Shown: positions 53,901 to 63,529 of the stretch, one piece after another
Position numbering within the stretch: position 1 is the stretch's first letter
Layout of the letters: every line of letters starts with the position of its first letter
NCBI GenBank assembly: GCA_038501625.1
Contig: JAZAYU010000088.1
Span: 1,054,001 to 1,118,000, forward strand
Direction: 5' to 3'
DNA: 64,000 nucleotides
Source of the DNA: Corbicula japonica
Lineage: Eukaryota; Mollusca; Bivalvia; Venerida; Cyrenidae
Program-made: the position numbers and the translations under genes
Notes under the pieces: model-generated
Seen by the model: the letters and a program-made list of their open reading frames with translations, nothing else
The model's database searches: none
What the model was told of the DNA's origin: nothing

Positions 53901-56718
53901 AATGGGACCAAACAGGCTGTCAAATGGTTCTCGGTGGTGAATGGACGATGGAAGAAAAGGTATCCAAGCACTGGATTGGACGTCAAACGCAAGATAAAGG
54001 TGCTCTTAGCAGTAAGCAAGAACGGCTCCCTTCTCCCACCGCAGCTATTCGACACAGGGAAAACAGAAATTTCACTGCCCAAAGGTGTGGAATTCCTGGA
54101 TGATAGGGACGTGACACAAACTGAATCCTACTGGTCGAATGAAAAACAGGATCTATGATACGCTGCCGCTGTCACAATGCAACCGACAAGCGTGTTGCAT
54201 TTTTTATTTCAGAGCTCATCGCTGTGCTGGAGTGATACTGATGCTTAAAGAAAACAACATTACACCGTTGTTCATGCCAGCATCATGCACCGGCCGTCTG
54301 CAGCCACTGGACTTGTCTGTGAACAAAGACTACAAGGATTTGCTGATAGCACGAGTCCACGAATGGTACACGGCAAGTCATGGAATCACAAAAATCTGAA
54401 GGTATCGACTTGAAGACGTTAGTCCTGAAACTGGTTCGCGCATTGGCGGTTCTCCACTCACGCTGAGATGGCAACACGTCGGGATGTTATTATCAAGGGT
54501 TTCCAGAGAGCCGGACTTGTTTAGGTGTCGCGGACAGTGTTATTGACAGTGCTTGATTTCTAGTTATAAATTTATAATGATTATATGCTAACATTGTTTG
54601 ATGTTCATATTTATTGAAATATATACATGTGATGCTTAAAAAATACAATTTCTTTTGTTTCCGTTGTTATGATAAAAAAGATTGTAATTGTTTGGGTGTT
54701 TTTTGTTTGTTTTATTAACAAAAATAACTTGAAACAACAATGTTACCAGTAGATAACAGAATAACATTGTCAAAATAAACTGAACGAAATAACAACGATA
54801 CTGTTTAATAAAACGTGACCTGACCTAAATGCACGGACTAAATTGTCGTTAAGGTTTTTGAAGTAACATTAAAATATTCCAAAAGAAATTCAACAGCATT
54901 AACAAATTTTATTTTGTTTAATAATACAATGTATAATTATTCAATACCTCACATTTATATCAAATAGCGATACAGGCAACTTATACAAAGTGTAGGTCCA
55001 TTCGGACTTAAGTACGTTGCGGATACGTATGCGGAGCTATATGGTTAAATTTTAGCGTAGGTTTTTAATTCGCTCACTGGCCCGAGCGAAAATTAAGCCA
55101 TCATTTGATAAAATGATAATGGTCTTATTATCGAGGTGGCTTTTAATTTTTTTTGGTTGGCATAGTTTACCTGGATGTTGTTTCGTCAGTTGTTGTTTGA
55201 CAAAGTTGTTTTCTTCTGCCGATTCTATAACAACGAGGTGAGAAGATTGTGACGCGCAAGTTGCCTGCAAAGATAAGTATCACGAATGACCACATCATCT
55301 GATGAATTCTTTCCTATCAAACCAGTACTTACACAATATTTCGTTGCGACCAGGAGCGATCTATGCCAAATCGGTTTTGTCGGAGGTTTTTGAAAGTTAA
55401 TTTGTAAAATCAAAGCGTAGTTATCTTGTGAATTGCATGAAAAAGGCCATGTCCTTGGTTGGAAGACTTTTGATTTTGTTGCTTTACCTTGAATCAGAGC
55501 TTTTTCTGACATTCTACACCAGTATATGAAATGTAAAACTTATCAAAAGAGTAACAGATCAACAAAAATTATCGGTTGACAGAGGACAGTACCACCTTCC
55601 ACCCCAGACATACCCCTTAAGAACTTTTGCACGGCTTGAGTTTATATTAGTTGTTTTTAATGCGGATATAGGTTCCCCCGCCCAAACCCTACATAGCTTA
55701 TCTACGCCTCTATGTGCATTCCGTCGAAAGATTTTATTAACTCTCGTACTTGTGTAAGAAAAAAGAAACATGATAGTCAATTTTGAGTGTCCTCATGCTC
55801 CAATTAACCAACAAAGTAACATATTCAGCATATGAATAACGACAATATAACATTTGGATCAACTACCGTTATATCTCAACAACAAATATGATGTTTGATT
55901 GCTGATTGAAGTCTTTACAACTTGTAACTCCAATGCTGCACTCATAAACGGAAGTAAGAAAACATTACCTGTGCATCAGTCCACGACTGTCTTTGAATGT
56001 CTTCGAAGAGATAGCAAGATTGATCAAAGCGTACCCATCCGTTCTTGCAATTTCCTATAGCTGAAACAATATTATTTCATTAAAGTTGTGTTTATTGCTG
56101 TCAACAAAAAAAATCTTCATAGCTTATCACGTGATCAGCCCCAATAGTTTAGTTTTTGCGACAAAAAGATACAAGCTGTTTCCGGGGTCGAAATGGCAAC
56201 GGTTAAGTAACAAAAATGCTGGTATGAACCTCTATGAGGCCTGGTAGAATTTAAAATATCAAGTTTGCTAACACGACTAGAACGAGGTTTGCTTCTAATT
56301 GCCTTAGCAGCTGCATTCATGGATGATACGTTCCAACAAACTTATTGTCGAGGTTGTAATAATGGAATAAATGGACACACAGGCAGACGAATTGATGCAT
56401 TTAATATAGCTACATGTACGAATTTTCGTCCTTTTGTCTACGTTATAAGATGATTTGTAAAATGGCTAGCGTATTTTTAATTTTAAATCAAGGTCTTTTA
56501 AAAAAGCAATATGCAAAAATGCAGTTATCTTTTGTTATTGAAAACAGAATTTAGATACAGTGAAGCGTTTTGAAATATAACTGGGAAAACCTGCAGAATC
56601 TCATAAGTGACAAAACTCTTTGCAGGACTAATTATTGTCGAATAACATAAAACTTATGTCACCTACCTTGTCCGACAACACTGAAAACAACGAGAATTAA
56701 ACTGTTTAACAATTTCAT
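44771..56718 (-). CDS. Secreted C-type lectin (spliced, 5 exons)
   Basis: Exons on the - strand: 56667-56718, 55969-56060, 55171-55264, 52859-52937 and 44771-44915. All introns are GT-AG and the frame is unbroken: 462 bp, 153 aa. Residues 1-17 are a signal peptide (MKLLNSLILVVFSVVGQ). Residues 22-150 form one long-form C-type lectin domain with six Cys in the canonical pairs (22-33, 51-150, 126-142), the WVWG core, EPN at 116-118 and WND at 137-139. In this family EPN plus WND bind Ca2+ and usually favour mannose-type sugars. The protein is nearly all domain, as in many mollusc immune or mucosal lectins. Intron 4 (7.9 kb) contains a whole LTR retrotransposon in the opposite orientation; without it the intron would be about 0.6 kb. 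Intron 3 holds a dead transposase. No break is seen in the coding exons. Confidence 0.92.
44985..45062 (-). repeat. Fragment of TGATATGCAT dispersed repeat
   Basis: Reverse copy with AAATATGCATCTCAGGAATG and CCACATCCAGCAGACACAGC, in the lectin intron 4 just beside exon 5. Confidence 0.7.
45261..46714 (+). repeat. 5' LTR, carrying a MITE
   Basis: Matches the 3' LTR over its length apart from scattered substitutions, plus a 228-bp MITE and its 4-bp duplication (45943-46178). Has a TATA-like GAGTATATATACG near 45740. Confidence 0.92.
45947..46174. mobile_element. MITE inside the 5' LTR
   Basis: 228 bp with inverted ends ACTGAAAGGATAAAGAAACG / CGTTTCTTTATCCTTTCAGT extending to about 33 bp. Flanked by ATAT on both sides (45943-45946, 46175-46178); the empty site is seen in the 3' LTR as AGTATATATTTGG. 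Superfamily not settled (TATA/ATAT or TA target). Confidence 0.9.
46717..46734 (+). other. Primer-binding site (tRNA-Leu type)
   Basis: AGGTGTCAGAAGTGGGAT, 2 bp after the 5' LTR, is complementary to the usual 3' end of animal tRNA-Leu, with one mismatch at the CCA-facing edge. Confidence 0.75.
47099..47590 (+). pseudogene. gag fragment of the LTR element
   Basis: The first 145 codons form an open frame with a polar N-terminus, then a retrotransposon Gag-type region (PDAFTGEEDWEQIISHIKNC, later RLVSSLEQRFG). A TAA at 47534 interrupts it. The same frame continues with AAFGDDLRLMAYKT and ends at a deletion junction near 47590. The rest of gag, including any zinc knuckle, is gone. Confidence 0.8.
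47617..47895 (+). pseudogene. RNase H fragment of pol
   Basis: Frame with SAILSQEQDGKEHVIAYMSK, a TAA stop, then TRKELLAVIVALKQFHHYLF and RTDYAAVSWMKSLK, typical of the Ty3/gypsy RNase H. The upstream reverse transcriptase is absent. A frame change joins it to the integrase piece. Confidence 0.82.
47885..48080 (+). pseudogene. Integrase fragment of pol
   Basis: WPGMSITVKQYCQKCDNC is the end of the integrase zinc-binding domain, followed by MERVMMDILGPLPTT, the start of the catalytic core. A TAA follows, then the frame is lost at the junction with a foreign tandem repeat near 48077. Catalytic residues beyond the first Asp are missing. Confidence 0.82.
48077..49229 (+). repeat. Tandem-core repeat element replacing part of pol
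   Basis: About 3.5 dimeric units of about 300 bp (CATGTCCCCTGCAAAA at 48083, 48378, 48680, 48845). Each dimer has two related monomers sharing AATGGACTGATCCACA and GTTTCAAGTC. Then a CCAA run (49133-49176) and a terminal hairpin TATACCCCC...GGGGGTATAATAAG. A left end was not found, so it is truncated or rearranged. Confidence 0.8.
49230..50407 (+). pseudogene. Extra 3' reading frame of the LTR element
   Basis: Three consecutive open stretches (to 49615, 49587-49787, 49801-50358) encode an acidic/charged N-terminal part and then a more conserved-looking domain (PPSFGERAKRLLMAGVIPLC; FVWPPNNWRLMLADRKLLAW; YNFLALPGTAK). Near the A run at 50207-50215 the frame shifts: the +1 frame then reads RVRFYSYQVLREIAGGKIPS and ends LRVPLRLSN at 50407. 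It lies between pol and the 3' LTR, where env or accessory frames occur, but shows no signal peptide or membrane segment. I do not assign a function. Confidence 0.6.
50408..51340. other. AT-rich non-coding part of the LTR element
   Basis: No frame of note between the 3' reading frame and the polypurine tract. Confidence 0.5.
51341..51353 (+). other. Polypurine tract
   Basis: AAGGAGGGGGAAG directly before the 3' LTR. Confidence 0.85.
51354..52578 (+). repeat. 3' LTR
   Basis: 1225 bp, TG...CA. TATA-like GAGTATATAAACG near 51833. Eight or nine copies of (A/T)TCCGTAAG occur between 51725 and 52270. The 105-codon open frame at 51897-52214 is in the LTR and has no recognisable domain. Confidence 0.92.
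52859..52937 (-). CDS. Lectin exon 4
   Basis: Encodes TEDQYWTAGNDVQAENKWVW, then GNTTD; YWTAGND and WVWG are the domain core. Acceptor TTTTTAG, donor GTATGA. Ends in phase 2, completed by the first base of exon 5 to Pro. Confidence 0.9.
53219..54535 (+). pseudogene. pogo/Tigger-like DDE transposase, broken
   Basis: N-terminal helix-turn-helix-like stretch (RAKIARYAIDNGVMKASRSL), then DDE_1-type motifs in order: WDQTGCQMVLGGEWTMEEK (first Asp), LLAVSKNGSLLPPQLFDTGK in another frame, FRAHRCAGVILMLKENNITP and PASCTGRLQPLDLSVNKDYK. Many stops and frame changes, plus insertion of a dispersed repeat at 53595-53747. Clearly dead. It lies antisense to the lectin in its intron 3. Confidence 0.85.
53595..53747 (-). 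repeat. TGATATGCAT dispersed repeat inside the transposase
   Basis: Reverse-strand copy with GAAATATGCATATCAGGAAT at one end and GAGAACCCGAGGGGTT at the other; same block order as 41330-41533. Confidence 0.78.
55171..55264 (-). CDS. Lectin exon 3
   Basis: Encodes ATCASQSSHLVVIESAEENN, then FVKQQLTKQHP, the conserved C-x5-HLV-x-I-x-S-x-EEN helix region. Acceptor TCTTTGCAG, donor GTAAAC. Confidence 0.92.
55265..55968. other. Lectin intron 2, no feature seen
   Basis: Short open frames only, without support. Confidence 0.4.
55969..56060 (-). CDS. Lectin exon 2
   Basis: Encodes IGNCKNGWVRFDQSCYLFED, then IQRQSWTDAQ, the first loop of the lectin domain with the C-x10-C pair and the W-x-DA motif. 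Acceptor TTGTTTCAG, donor GTAATG. Confidence 0.92.
56061..56666. other. Lectin intron 1, no feature seen
   Basis: AT-rich. The small + strand frame around 56265-56453 has no support. Confidence 0.4.
56667..56718 (-). CDS. Lectin exon 1: signal peptide
   Basis: Start ATG at 56718 (- strand), Lys at position 2, hydrophobic core LILVVFSVVG, donor GTAGGT. Ends in phase 1; with the next exon the junction codon is Ala. Confidence 0.88.
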
Positions 56719-56755
56719 CTTTACATATGTTAGACTATACACGTAAATATTTAAC

Positions 56756-56761
56756 TTTATA
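56756..56761 (-). promoter_or_regulatory. Possible TATA box of the lectin gene
   Basis: TATAAA on the - strand, about 38 bp before the ATG. If used, the 5' UTR would be very short. May be chance in AT-rich DNA. Confidence 0.3.
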
Positions 56762-56949
56762 AAACCTTATCAGTGGAATAAACGAGGTCTTTTAAATACT
56801 TGGACAATATCGTCTTTATCAACATAGAAATTGCTGATAACAAGAAAAATAACTTGTGGGTTACGCCCATTTCTAGTGACTTTTATCTCTGAAACTTAAT
56901 ATTGTATATATGGAAGTCCTTGTTCCATAGGAACACTACACAGACTATA

Positions 56950-57954
56950 CAGGGTATCCCAGAAGTAAGGTTACACATATATAGCGTAATAACTTTGCTA
57001 TTTCTTAACTGAATTTCCTTCAAAAACTATCGTTTGAAGCAAAATTCAATGAAATAAGGTGTCATGCATTTTGAGACGTCGTGCGTTCGCAAAATGACGT
57101 TATTATTGACGTCAATTGTACCCCATCAAAATGGCGTCGTGGCTTATCTACGCGCAACGCACGTTTGTGGTAAAAGCATATTATAAACTAAAATCTCCAA
57201 TATTTGTGCAAAGAAAATTTTGAATCTAAAAGAATAGAAGCACACAGCACAAAACATTTCTATTCAATAGAACAGAGGTTTGAAAGATCGGGGACAGTTT
57301 TTGAGAAGCGGACGACCGAAAAAGTCAAGCAGCGCAGAAAACATCTCAGCTCTGAACGAGAGTTTTATTGACAGTCCAACAAAGTTGATGAAAACAACTT
57401 CATCGAAACAATAATAATCGTAAATGTCGGTTCACCGTATGATAAAATTTTATTTGAATTTCCATATAAGATTCCAATTATGCAATCGCTGAATTTGGAG
57501 ACAATTCAAGCGTTACATGACCCGCGCAAAGCACGGACTTGAACCCACTGGACTTTTCTGTGTGGGGATACTTGAAGTCTAATATTGTATTGGCCGAAGC
57601 CAGTAAATGTTGTAACGTTGCTGTCAAACATTCAGATAGAATGTAGGAAGATCTCAAAGGACACATGTGAAGCAGTAATTTAAAAAATAGCTTTAGAGTA
57701 AACAAAGCGACAAAAGGGACATTACCTGGAGAACGTCATTAACCATTAAGATTACCTCAGTGTCAGGGACGAAAACATGTGTTTGATTAATCGTACATAA
57801 TATATAAAAAATGTATGACATTTCAATCAAATTTCGTTTCTTTAATTTGTATACGTAACCTTTTTACAGGAAATGATGTGAAAGCTATTCAAGTAATAAT
57901 ATGTTAGCCAAGATATGAGAAATAAATGTGTTACCTTACTTTTGGGACACCCTG
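56950..57954 (+). mobile_element. Tc1/mariner-like element, degenerate
   Basis: 1005 bp, TA on both sides (56948-56949, 57955-57956). Inverted ends CAGGGTATCCCAGAAGTAAG / CTTACTTTTGGGACACCCTG. Remnants of a transposase remain: a SGRPKKS-like motif with surrounding frame near 57310 and STDLNPLDFSVWGYLKSN near 57535 (DDE/D signature region). Interior deletions and stops. It ends about 230 bp upstream of the lectin start codon. Confidence 0.82.
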
Positions 57955-57956
57955 TA

Positions 57957-58383
57957 GAATCTGCATCTGACCACAATAATGATTAATCCAGATCGTCTAT
58001 TTATGAGGTATGCCCTTTCAATTGGTTTAAATCTGACTCTTAAAGTTTGATATCTACGCTGAGTATAGGTTTTCTATTGGCAAAATAATCGGAAAATCTG
58101 CATCAACATGTAACTTCTGATGACTAGTTACGCCCCTTTGAAATAATGATTACCTGAAACATAACCGAGCCTGCAACATTTTCATATTTGTCGTGTTCGG
58201 TGGCTTTCAAAGTACCCTTTTCATCTATTTTAATATCACATTGGCGTTGTTTGTGCCGTGTGGCGGCAGTAAAAAGTCTCCCCGTATATTCAATCAGTGC
58301 TGTTATCAGTAACGTCCTTAGAAGTTCGTTGAGCACGATATCTATGAATTATGTCAAAAGTACTTCTAAAATTGTTTTTGTTT
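57957..58383. repeat. Fragments of the GAACAGGCTC/SINE repeat family
   Basis: About 58165-58330 has GAGCCTGCAACATTTTCATA, GTCGTGTTCGGTGG and CAGTGCTGTTATCAGTAACG blocks shared with 10050-10320 and 15780-15870. No gene. Confidence 0.6.
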
Positions 58384-58835
58384 AAATATTTCGGCCAGGT
58401 TATAGATGGATGGTTTCAATATCCCAACCAATATGGATTCGGATATTGTTCAAACTCCAAGGATATACATCCTGCTTTTGAAATTCTGCCTTTGGGTGTT
58501 GTCTGTGATATGCAGGATTTATGTTCTCAGTTCTCGTCAAAATGCTTTTATTTAGTTCCGCCCATTATTTGCTCGTTTAGGGCAAACCCATTCTTTAATC
58601 TGGGGACCATACGCCGCTGAACTTGGAATGATAATAATCTGAAAATACGGCATTGATGGTTCCATTGCCACTGTCATATGCATACCATTGTTTGGGATGG
58701 ACCAAAATTGTACTGTTTATTGGTGTAAATATTGAGTTGCGCTCAACCCGGCGCTATTTTCATATTTGTGTTCGGTGGCTTTCAAAGCTCCGTTTTCATT
58801 TATTTTAGTTTTTAACACTGAAAGTATATGTCCAT
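58384..58835 (+). repeat. Dispersed repeat, GAACAGGCTC family
   Basis: Blocks GCATACCATTGTTTGGGATG, ACTGTTTATTGGTGTAAATA and TTGTGTTCGGTGGC in the same order as at 15560-15870. The open frames here are repeat-derived. Confidence 0.65.
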
Positions 58836-59035
58836 CAGCGCAATACGGGGAATATATCGTTTGCACCGTCAATAAAGCTATGTCTGTCAACAAGAATGAT
58901 AACACCTTATTTACTAATTACTGGGTTATTACAGATTTTGAGCGAAAGTTAAATGGTGCTGAGAATTTTTGCTTTATGTGTTATGTTAGTTAAACTTATT
59001 GGTGGTCTTGTAAAACTTTTTTTTATTTAACTCGT

Positions 59036-59373
59036 ACTTAAAATGTTTTCACTAAGCTCGTCAGAGGCTTACTTAAAATACTCCTTTTAATATTTTTGTA
59101 TTGCATGATAACTCATGGCAGATCCTAAACAGTATTTAAATTTATTTAATCATTTAGATAGATATTTACATTTGCTACTGTTGTTAAATTGTAACGTTGT
59201 ACACAACCCATCAAATTTATTGTTTGTATTTATTCCAAGATGAACACTCTCACAACAATTGTAATTTTCTGTTGTTTGAATTGTATGCATCTCACTGCAT
59301 GTAATTGTATTTTTTCATGTATGAAGATGAGCTTATATTTTTTAGTCGAAATAAAATTTCTGTTCTGTTCTGT
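59036..59373 (+). repeat. LINE 3' end with TTCTG tail
   Basis: A 3'-UTR-like sequence ending GTCGAAATAAAATTTCTGTTC followed by short TTCTG repeats, the typical tail of a 5'-truncated non-LTR element. No coding part remains. Confidence 0.6.
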
Positions 59374-60244
59374 TTAAATTCAAGCAAATTTGTATATACT
59401 CTTCAATAAACAAACATACCGGAAAAAATGACTTCAAACAACTTATCAATATTTGAAATGATGTTATAAATATGTGCCAGTTACATTACTTAGTATGTAC
59501 ATTTCGTGTAAAAATAACACTTATACTCTAGATCATATATCAGCGAAAAGAAAACGATATATAATTGTAAGTTATTTCCAAATATAATAACAACAAACAT
59601 GTTTAATATCACCGAATACAACTTTTTGAGTGACGTTCCCTTTATCATTTTCAGAAAATTGACGTAATCTAATACTTTTAAAATAACAAAGCTAAATACA
59701 ACAATAGAAATGTGATCTTTCATTTCTCCTGCTCCACAGATTTCGTCGCTAATATATTTTTGTTTGTTACAAATGTATATCTTTTAATGTTATCGACAAA
59801 ATAAATGTAACTTGATAACTCTCATTACGTTTTCGGTGACATGTACTTCTTTTATAAAACGTAAGTGTGGGAATTTCAGTTCAAACCAACGGTTTAAAGA
59901 ATGGTATTAAGTGTAGTTCTAACTTTATTGTAGCATGTGAACTGAAATAAATAGTTCCTTGTGGACTCCATCGTTCTATATATAATAAAAATAAAGAATT
60001 TATGGCGAAAACAGATTTGTACAAGTACGCCAAAACTTGTCCAATAAGCAAAGATGAGCGCTTAACTAAATGGATTCTGTCATAAATACAGCTTACTATG
60101 CACCAGTATGGAAAATTAAATTATGCAACTGAACAGAACGAAATTATCACGGTACCTTAGTTAAATGTTTTGCGGACTAGAGTTAACCGACTGAATATAT
60201 CATAACGATTATATGTGACAAAACAAAATGAACCTGAAATAAAA
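59374..60244. other. Upstream region of the B-box gene
   Basis: AT-rich with no gene. TATA-like sequences (for example TATATATAATAAAA near 59976) exist but none is clearly the promoter. Confidence 0.35.
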
Positions 60245-61453
60245 ATGGGAAGTGTACCTTCTGTGACAAGCCCTGAAGCCGTTCAGGTTAACTTAAATCC
60301 CAGTTATACGGTGAATTTCGGATCAGAAGAACTGAAACCATGTGAGAAATGCAATTCCGATTCCGTAGACTCTGTATATTGTGATCAGTGTAAACAGACG
60401 CTGTGTTCAAAGTGCTGTCAACATAACGCCGATCTTGAGCGAAAAGATACGAATCCTTATTATGGAAAGGAGCTAATAGTTGTGTCCCTTGGAAAGATTC
60501 CAATCAGTTCAAGAACCGCGAAGTACATGAAAGTTCGTTCTCTAACACTAGCGGAACACGGAAAACTTGCGTTTATTTCTCAGCTTTTTTACGAAGACAA
60601 GAAATGTAAATGTTGCGATACTACCAGCGACTGGAAGCTATGTTTTATGGAAAATAAGCCGAAAACAATATCCGACAGACTGCATAAAGATCAAGAATTC
60701 ATACACCCTGGAGACTTGTGTTATTCAGAAATTAAGAAAAAGATATATGTCACAATGCCTTGTCAAAAGAAAGTATATAAAATAGCTGCCTCAGACTCTA
60801 TGTTAAGAGGAACTTCCTATGACAATTTTCATGAAGCGTTTAGTACCCCATTAGGCAGTTGTTTTGGCATAACAACTTTCGACAACGGTCTAGCCCTCTC
60901 TGTTAGAAACTCAACTGAATTCAAAAATATAGCAGAGTGGCAAATTCATTATGTCGATTTCTACGGTAAGATTAAACAGCGCGTGCAAAATGACGCTAAT
61001 GGTAAGCCACTGTTCGCAGGTCCACATTTTCTTACCTCCAACCGTGTTGGGACAACTTTATTTGTTTCCGACTTTGAAAAGAACGCGGTTATTGCTTTGA
61101 ACACTAATGGTAACGTTCTGTTTGAGCAAAGCGATGTTCTTCTGAAGTCACCACGCGGCATAGCGGTTGATTGTTACAACAATATTTACATGGCATGTGA
61201 TACGAAGCTGATCCAGATGGACAGTTCGAGTAAAACTGCACGTGAAATATTAACGGTTAAAAATAAAAACGCAATAATGAGTGTTTGTTTTGATTATAAC
61301 ACAAGAGTTCTTTGGACAGTTCAGGAGTGCGGAACTGTGACTTCCTTCTATTTTCAAGATGACAAACATAAAATAATGAACAACAATCAAGTTCAACAGG
61401 AATTAGGTGATCCATGGAACACTTGTGTCACCTGCTCTTTGAAAGAGGCTTAA
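60245..61453 (+). CDS. Intronless B-box / propeller protein, TRIM-like
   Basis: 402 aa in one exon. The first ATG of the frame is at 60245 in a strong context (A at -3, G at +4); the frame is open 30 bp further up but without ATG. Residues 33-60 (CEKCNSDSVDSVYCDQCKQT, then LCSKCCQH) are a zinc-binding B-box-like motif: C33, C36, C46, C49, C54, C57, H60. A second Cys cluster is near 120-135. From about 150 on, repeated blade-like segments (GDLCYSEIKKKIYVT; GTTLFVSDFEKNAVIALNTN; SPRGIAVDCYNNIYMACDTK) suggest an NHL-type beta-propeller. No RING is present. The start MGSVPS fits an N-myristoylation signal. Bivalves have many such B-box/NHL proteins, often linked to stress or immunity; function here is inferred only. 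Confidence 0.85.
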   Translation: MGSVPSVTSPEAVQVNLNPSYTVNFGSEELKPCEKCNSDSVDSVYCDQCKQTLCSKCCQHNADLERKDTNPYYGKELIVVSLGKIPISSRTAKYMKVRSLTLAEHGKLAFISQLFYEDKKCKCCDTTSDWKLCFMENKPKTISDRLHKDQEFIHPGDLCYSEIKKKIYVTMPCQKKVYKIAASDSMLRGTSYDNFHEAFSTPLGSCFGITTFDNGLALSVRNSTEFKNIAEWQIHYVDFYGKIKQRVQNDANGKPLFAGPHFLTSNRVGTTLFVSDFEKNAVIALNTNGNVLFEQSDVLLKSPRGIAVDCYNNIYMACDTKLIQMDSSSKTAREILTVKNKNAIMSVCFDYNTRVLWTVQECGTVTSFYFQDDKHKIMNNNQVQQELGDPWNTCVTCSLKEA

Positions 61454-62349
61454 AGTTCTCAAAACATATAATAATAAACAGAGCAAAATTTAAAGTTCCC
61501 ACTGTGCTACCTGTTATTTTGTAAAATAAGAAAATGATCTTTTTAACAAATGTATTTCTGTTGTCATTTAAAACATTTGTATAGTTCTTGAGAATCTGCA
61601 GTCAATGTGTTATTTGTCTTTCCTTTTGTTATCTTCAGGGTTTCAGGAAGAAGACAGCGAAGGTATTTATTCGTTTGTAAAAACCTAATCATTTTTCCAG
61701 TTCTTGCCTTCCACTGCCATACGCATAACCATCGTTTGAGATGGATCTAAATTGTAATGTTTATTAGTGTAAATATTGAGTTTCGTTAACCATGGGCTAG
61801 GCGGCGTGGGCAGTAATATGCATTTTCATTACAGTCCATGAACAGGCTCAATCAAACCGAGCCTACAATATTTTCATATTTGTTGTGTTAGGTGATTTTC
61901 AAAGTTCCCTTTTCATCTATTTCCTAAAAATCACAAAACATTCATAAAAAAGAAAGCCCTCGATCAACAACGCATGGAATTCAAACCAATTGCAACTACC
62001 TCCCTTTCTTGAAAATGCAATGTTTTGAAATCCTTTTATTACTATATGTAATTGTTATCCGATGAACAGTTGCTTAGGTCTTGTTGAGGAAGATTATGTT
62101 CATGAGCCATTTAACCTAAAAACAAAAGAGATTATTAATAAAATACCATTCAATGAAAGCGTTCCTCATAAAATGAAAAGACCTTCAATGACAATGGAGA
62201 CTTTTTATTGATGTTCAGAATATTTGGTATGAAGCAACACAAAACAATAAATCAAATGCCCATACGAGTAAACGGATACTGACAACGATATGTGCGGACC
62301 TTTATAAGAACTTATACACAAAGAAATCAACTTTTTATCACCGATTTTC
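61454..62349. other. 3' flank with a dispersed repeat
   Basis: About 61700-61925 is a GAACAGGCTCAATCAAACCG-family repeat with the same block order as 15560-15870. No gene seen. Confidence 0.6.
61473..61478 (+). promoter_or_regulatory. Candidate poly(A) signal of the B-box gene
   Basis: AATAAA 20 bp after the stop codon. Confidence 0.5.
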
Positions 62350-62720
62350 GAGATAAGGGAAATCGCGGTCAAACATAATTTTACAAACAATCTCATATTG
62401 TACGACATATTGTATACATTTGTTAAAAAAAAAGACCTTATATATTGTTGTCAGTAACTCATTACTTAAGTAGATCTAGGCATTAAATTTGATGTTGCTT
62501 TGATTTAATGTTTGGTTGCAAATAGAAGTTTAGGGACATTTTAGGTATAACTATTTTTCCTCACTGTTCTAACTTACCTTAACGTTTGTAAAATAAACAC
62601 ATTAAAATCAATGATTTGTGCAAAACTATTGAACTGCATTTTGTCGTTATAGATTTTGATACTTTTTTTAATCAAGGACACTGCAATGACGATGCATTTC
62701 GCTTTATACGCTATCATTAT
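62350..62720. mobile_element. Partial copy of the GTTAAGGGCC TIR family
   Basis: Blocks 'cggtcaaacataattttac', 'tatattgttgtcagta' and 'ttgaactgcattttgtcgtt' match the interior and right part of 523-1220 and 20763-21366. Termini not preserved. Confidence 0.55.
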
Positions 62721-62844
62721 ACTACTTTTTAATGCTTTTTCTAAATATAGAATAATAAATGTAGCGATTGGCTTATGTTAATAGAAAAAATATATACTAA
62801 TTTTTGATTGGTTTTTATTACTTGAAACGTAAAAACCGCACTAT

Positions 62845-63115
62845 GATATTTCAAGAATTCCCAAATAACGAACAGGGATCGCTGGTTCGATCCCCCGCTA
62901 CTCCAACTAAAATAACTAATATAGTCGTTCGGATGGGACTTAAAACCGAGGTCCAGTGTAGTGGTGCTATACACCGGGCACTTAAAAGAACCAGGGACGA
63001 TTCTGGAATTGGAGAGTCCTCTGTATCTTGCACTATCCTTCAAAAACCTAAAATGACTAACACTCTTCTGGAGGCGTCGCTCATATGGGCAAACGGTAGC
63101 GACGATAAATAAATG
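62845..63115 (+). repeat. 5'-truncated SINE with B box and central domain
   Basis: A perfect Pol III B box GGTTCGATCCC (62884-62894) without an A box, then a conserved-looking centre (GGATGGGACTTAAAACCGAG; GGGCACTTAAAAGAACC) of the sort found in widespread animal SINEs, ending near ATAAATAAATGG. The overlapping open frames on both strands are repeat-derived. Confidence 0.65.
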
Positions 63116-63529
63116 GAAATACATACAATAACGAACAAAGGCAAGAATGGGCTTTGAATTATTATTTGATTATTATAAATGTACCTTAATAATCTTAATA
63201 CATGATTTTTTTCAAAACTTAAATTTGTGTCATTTTTCATAAAGATCCTGAAATAAATGATTTCAATTTTCTCAGAAATCAAATTATTACAGTTCACAAC
63301 GGAACTGTGAATATTGATGAATTTTCAGAAGATACATTGTTGAATGTTTTTTGAACAGATAAAATATTGATTTCAATTATGTTAACGTGCATATTAGTAA
63401 AAAAAGAAATAAATCCAATGAGAAACAAAATTTTACTACACTGGAAAGCCGCGTTACATTTCATAATTAAGTTTGGTAGAGTACCGGAAAAATACGGTCG
63501 CGGCTATTAGAAAGACGATAGAGGGCGAT
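63116..63529. other. AT-rich DNA, no gene seen
   Basis: Nothing recognised. Confidence 0.35.

Larger units (their letters stand above)
52938..55170. other. Lectin intron 3
   Basis: Contains a 5' fragment of the TGATATGCAT repeat (about 53003-53130), the pogo/Tigger-like pseudogene (53219-54535) with a repeat inserted, and about 600 bp of AT-rich DNA. Confidence 0.6.

Noticed and set aside
53852..54158. Two overlapping frames as separate genes
   Set aside because: They are pieces of one frameshifted transposase.
62804..63124. Overlapping frames of 102 and 127 codons on opposite strands
   Set aside because: They coincide with a SINE body with a Pol III B box; repeat-derived.
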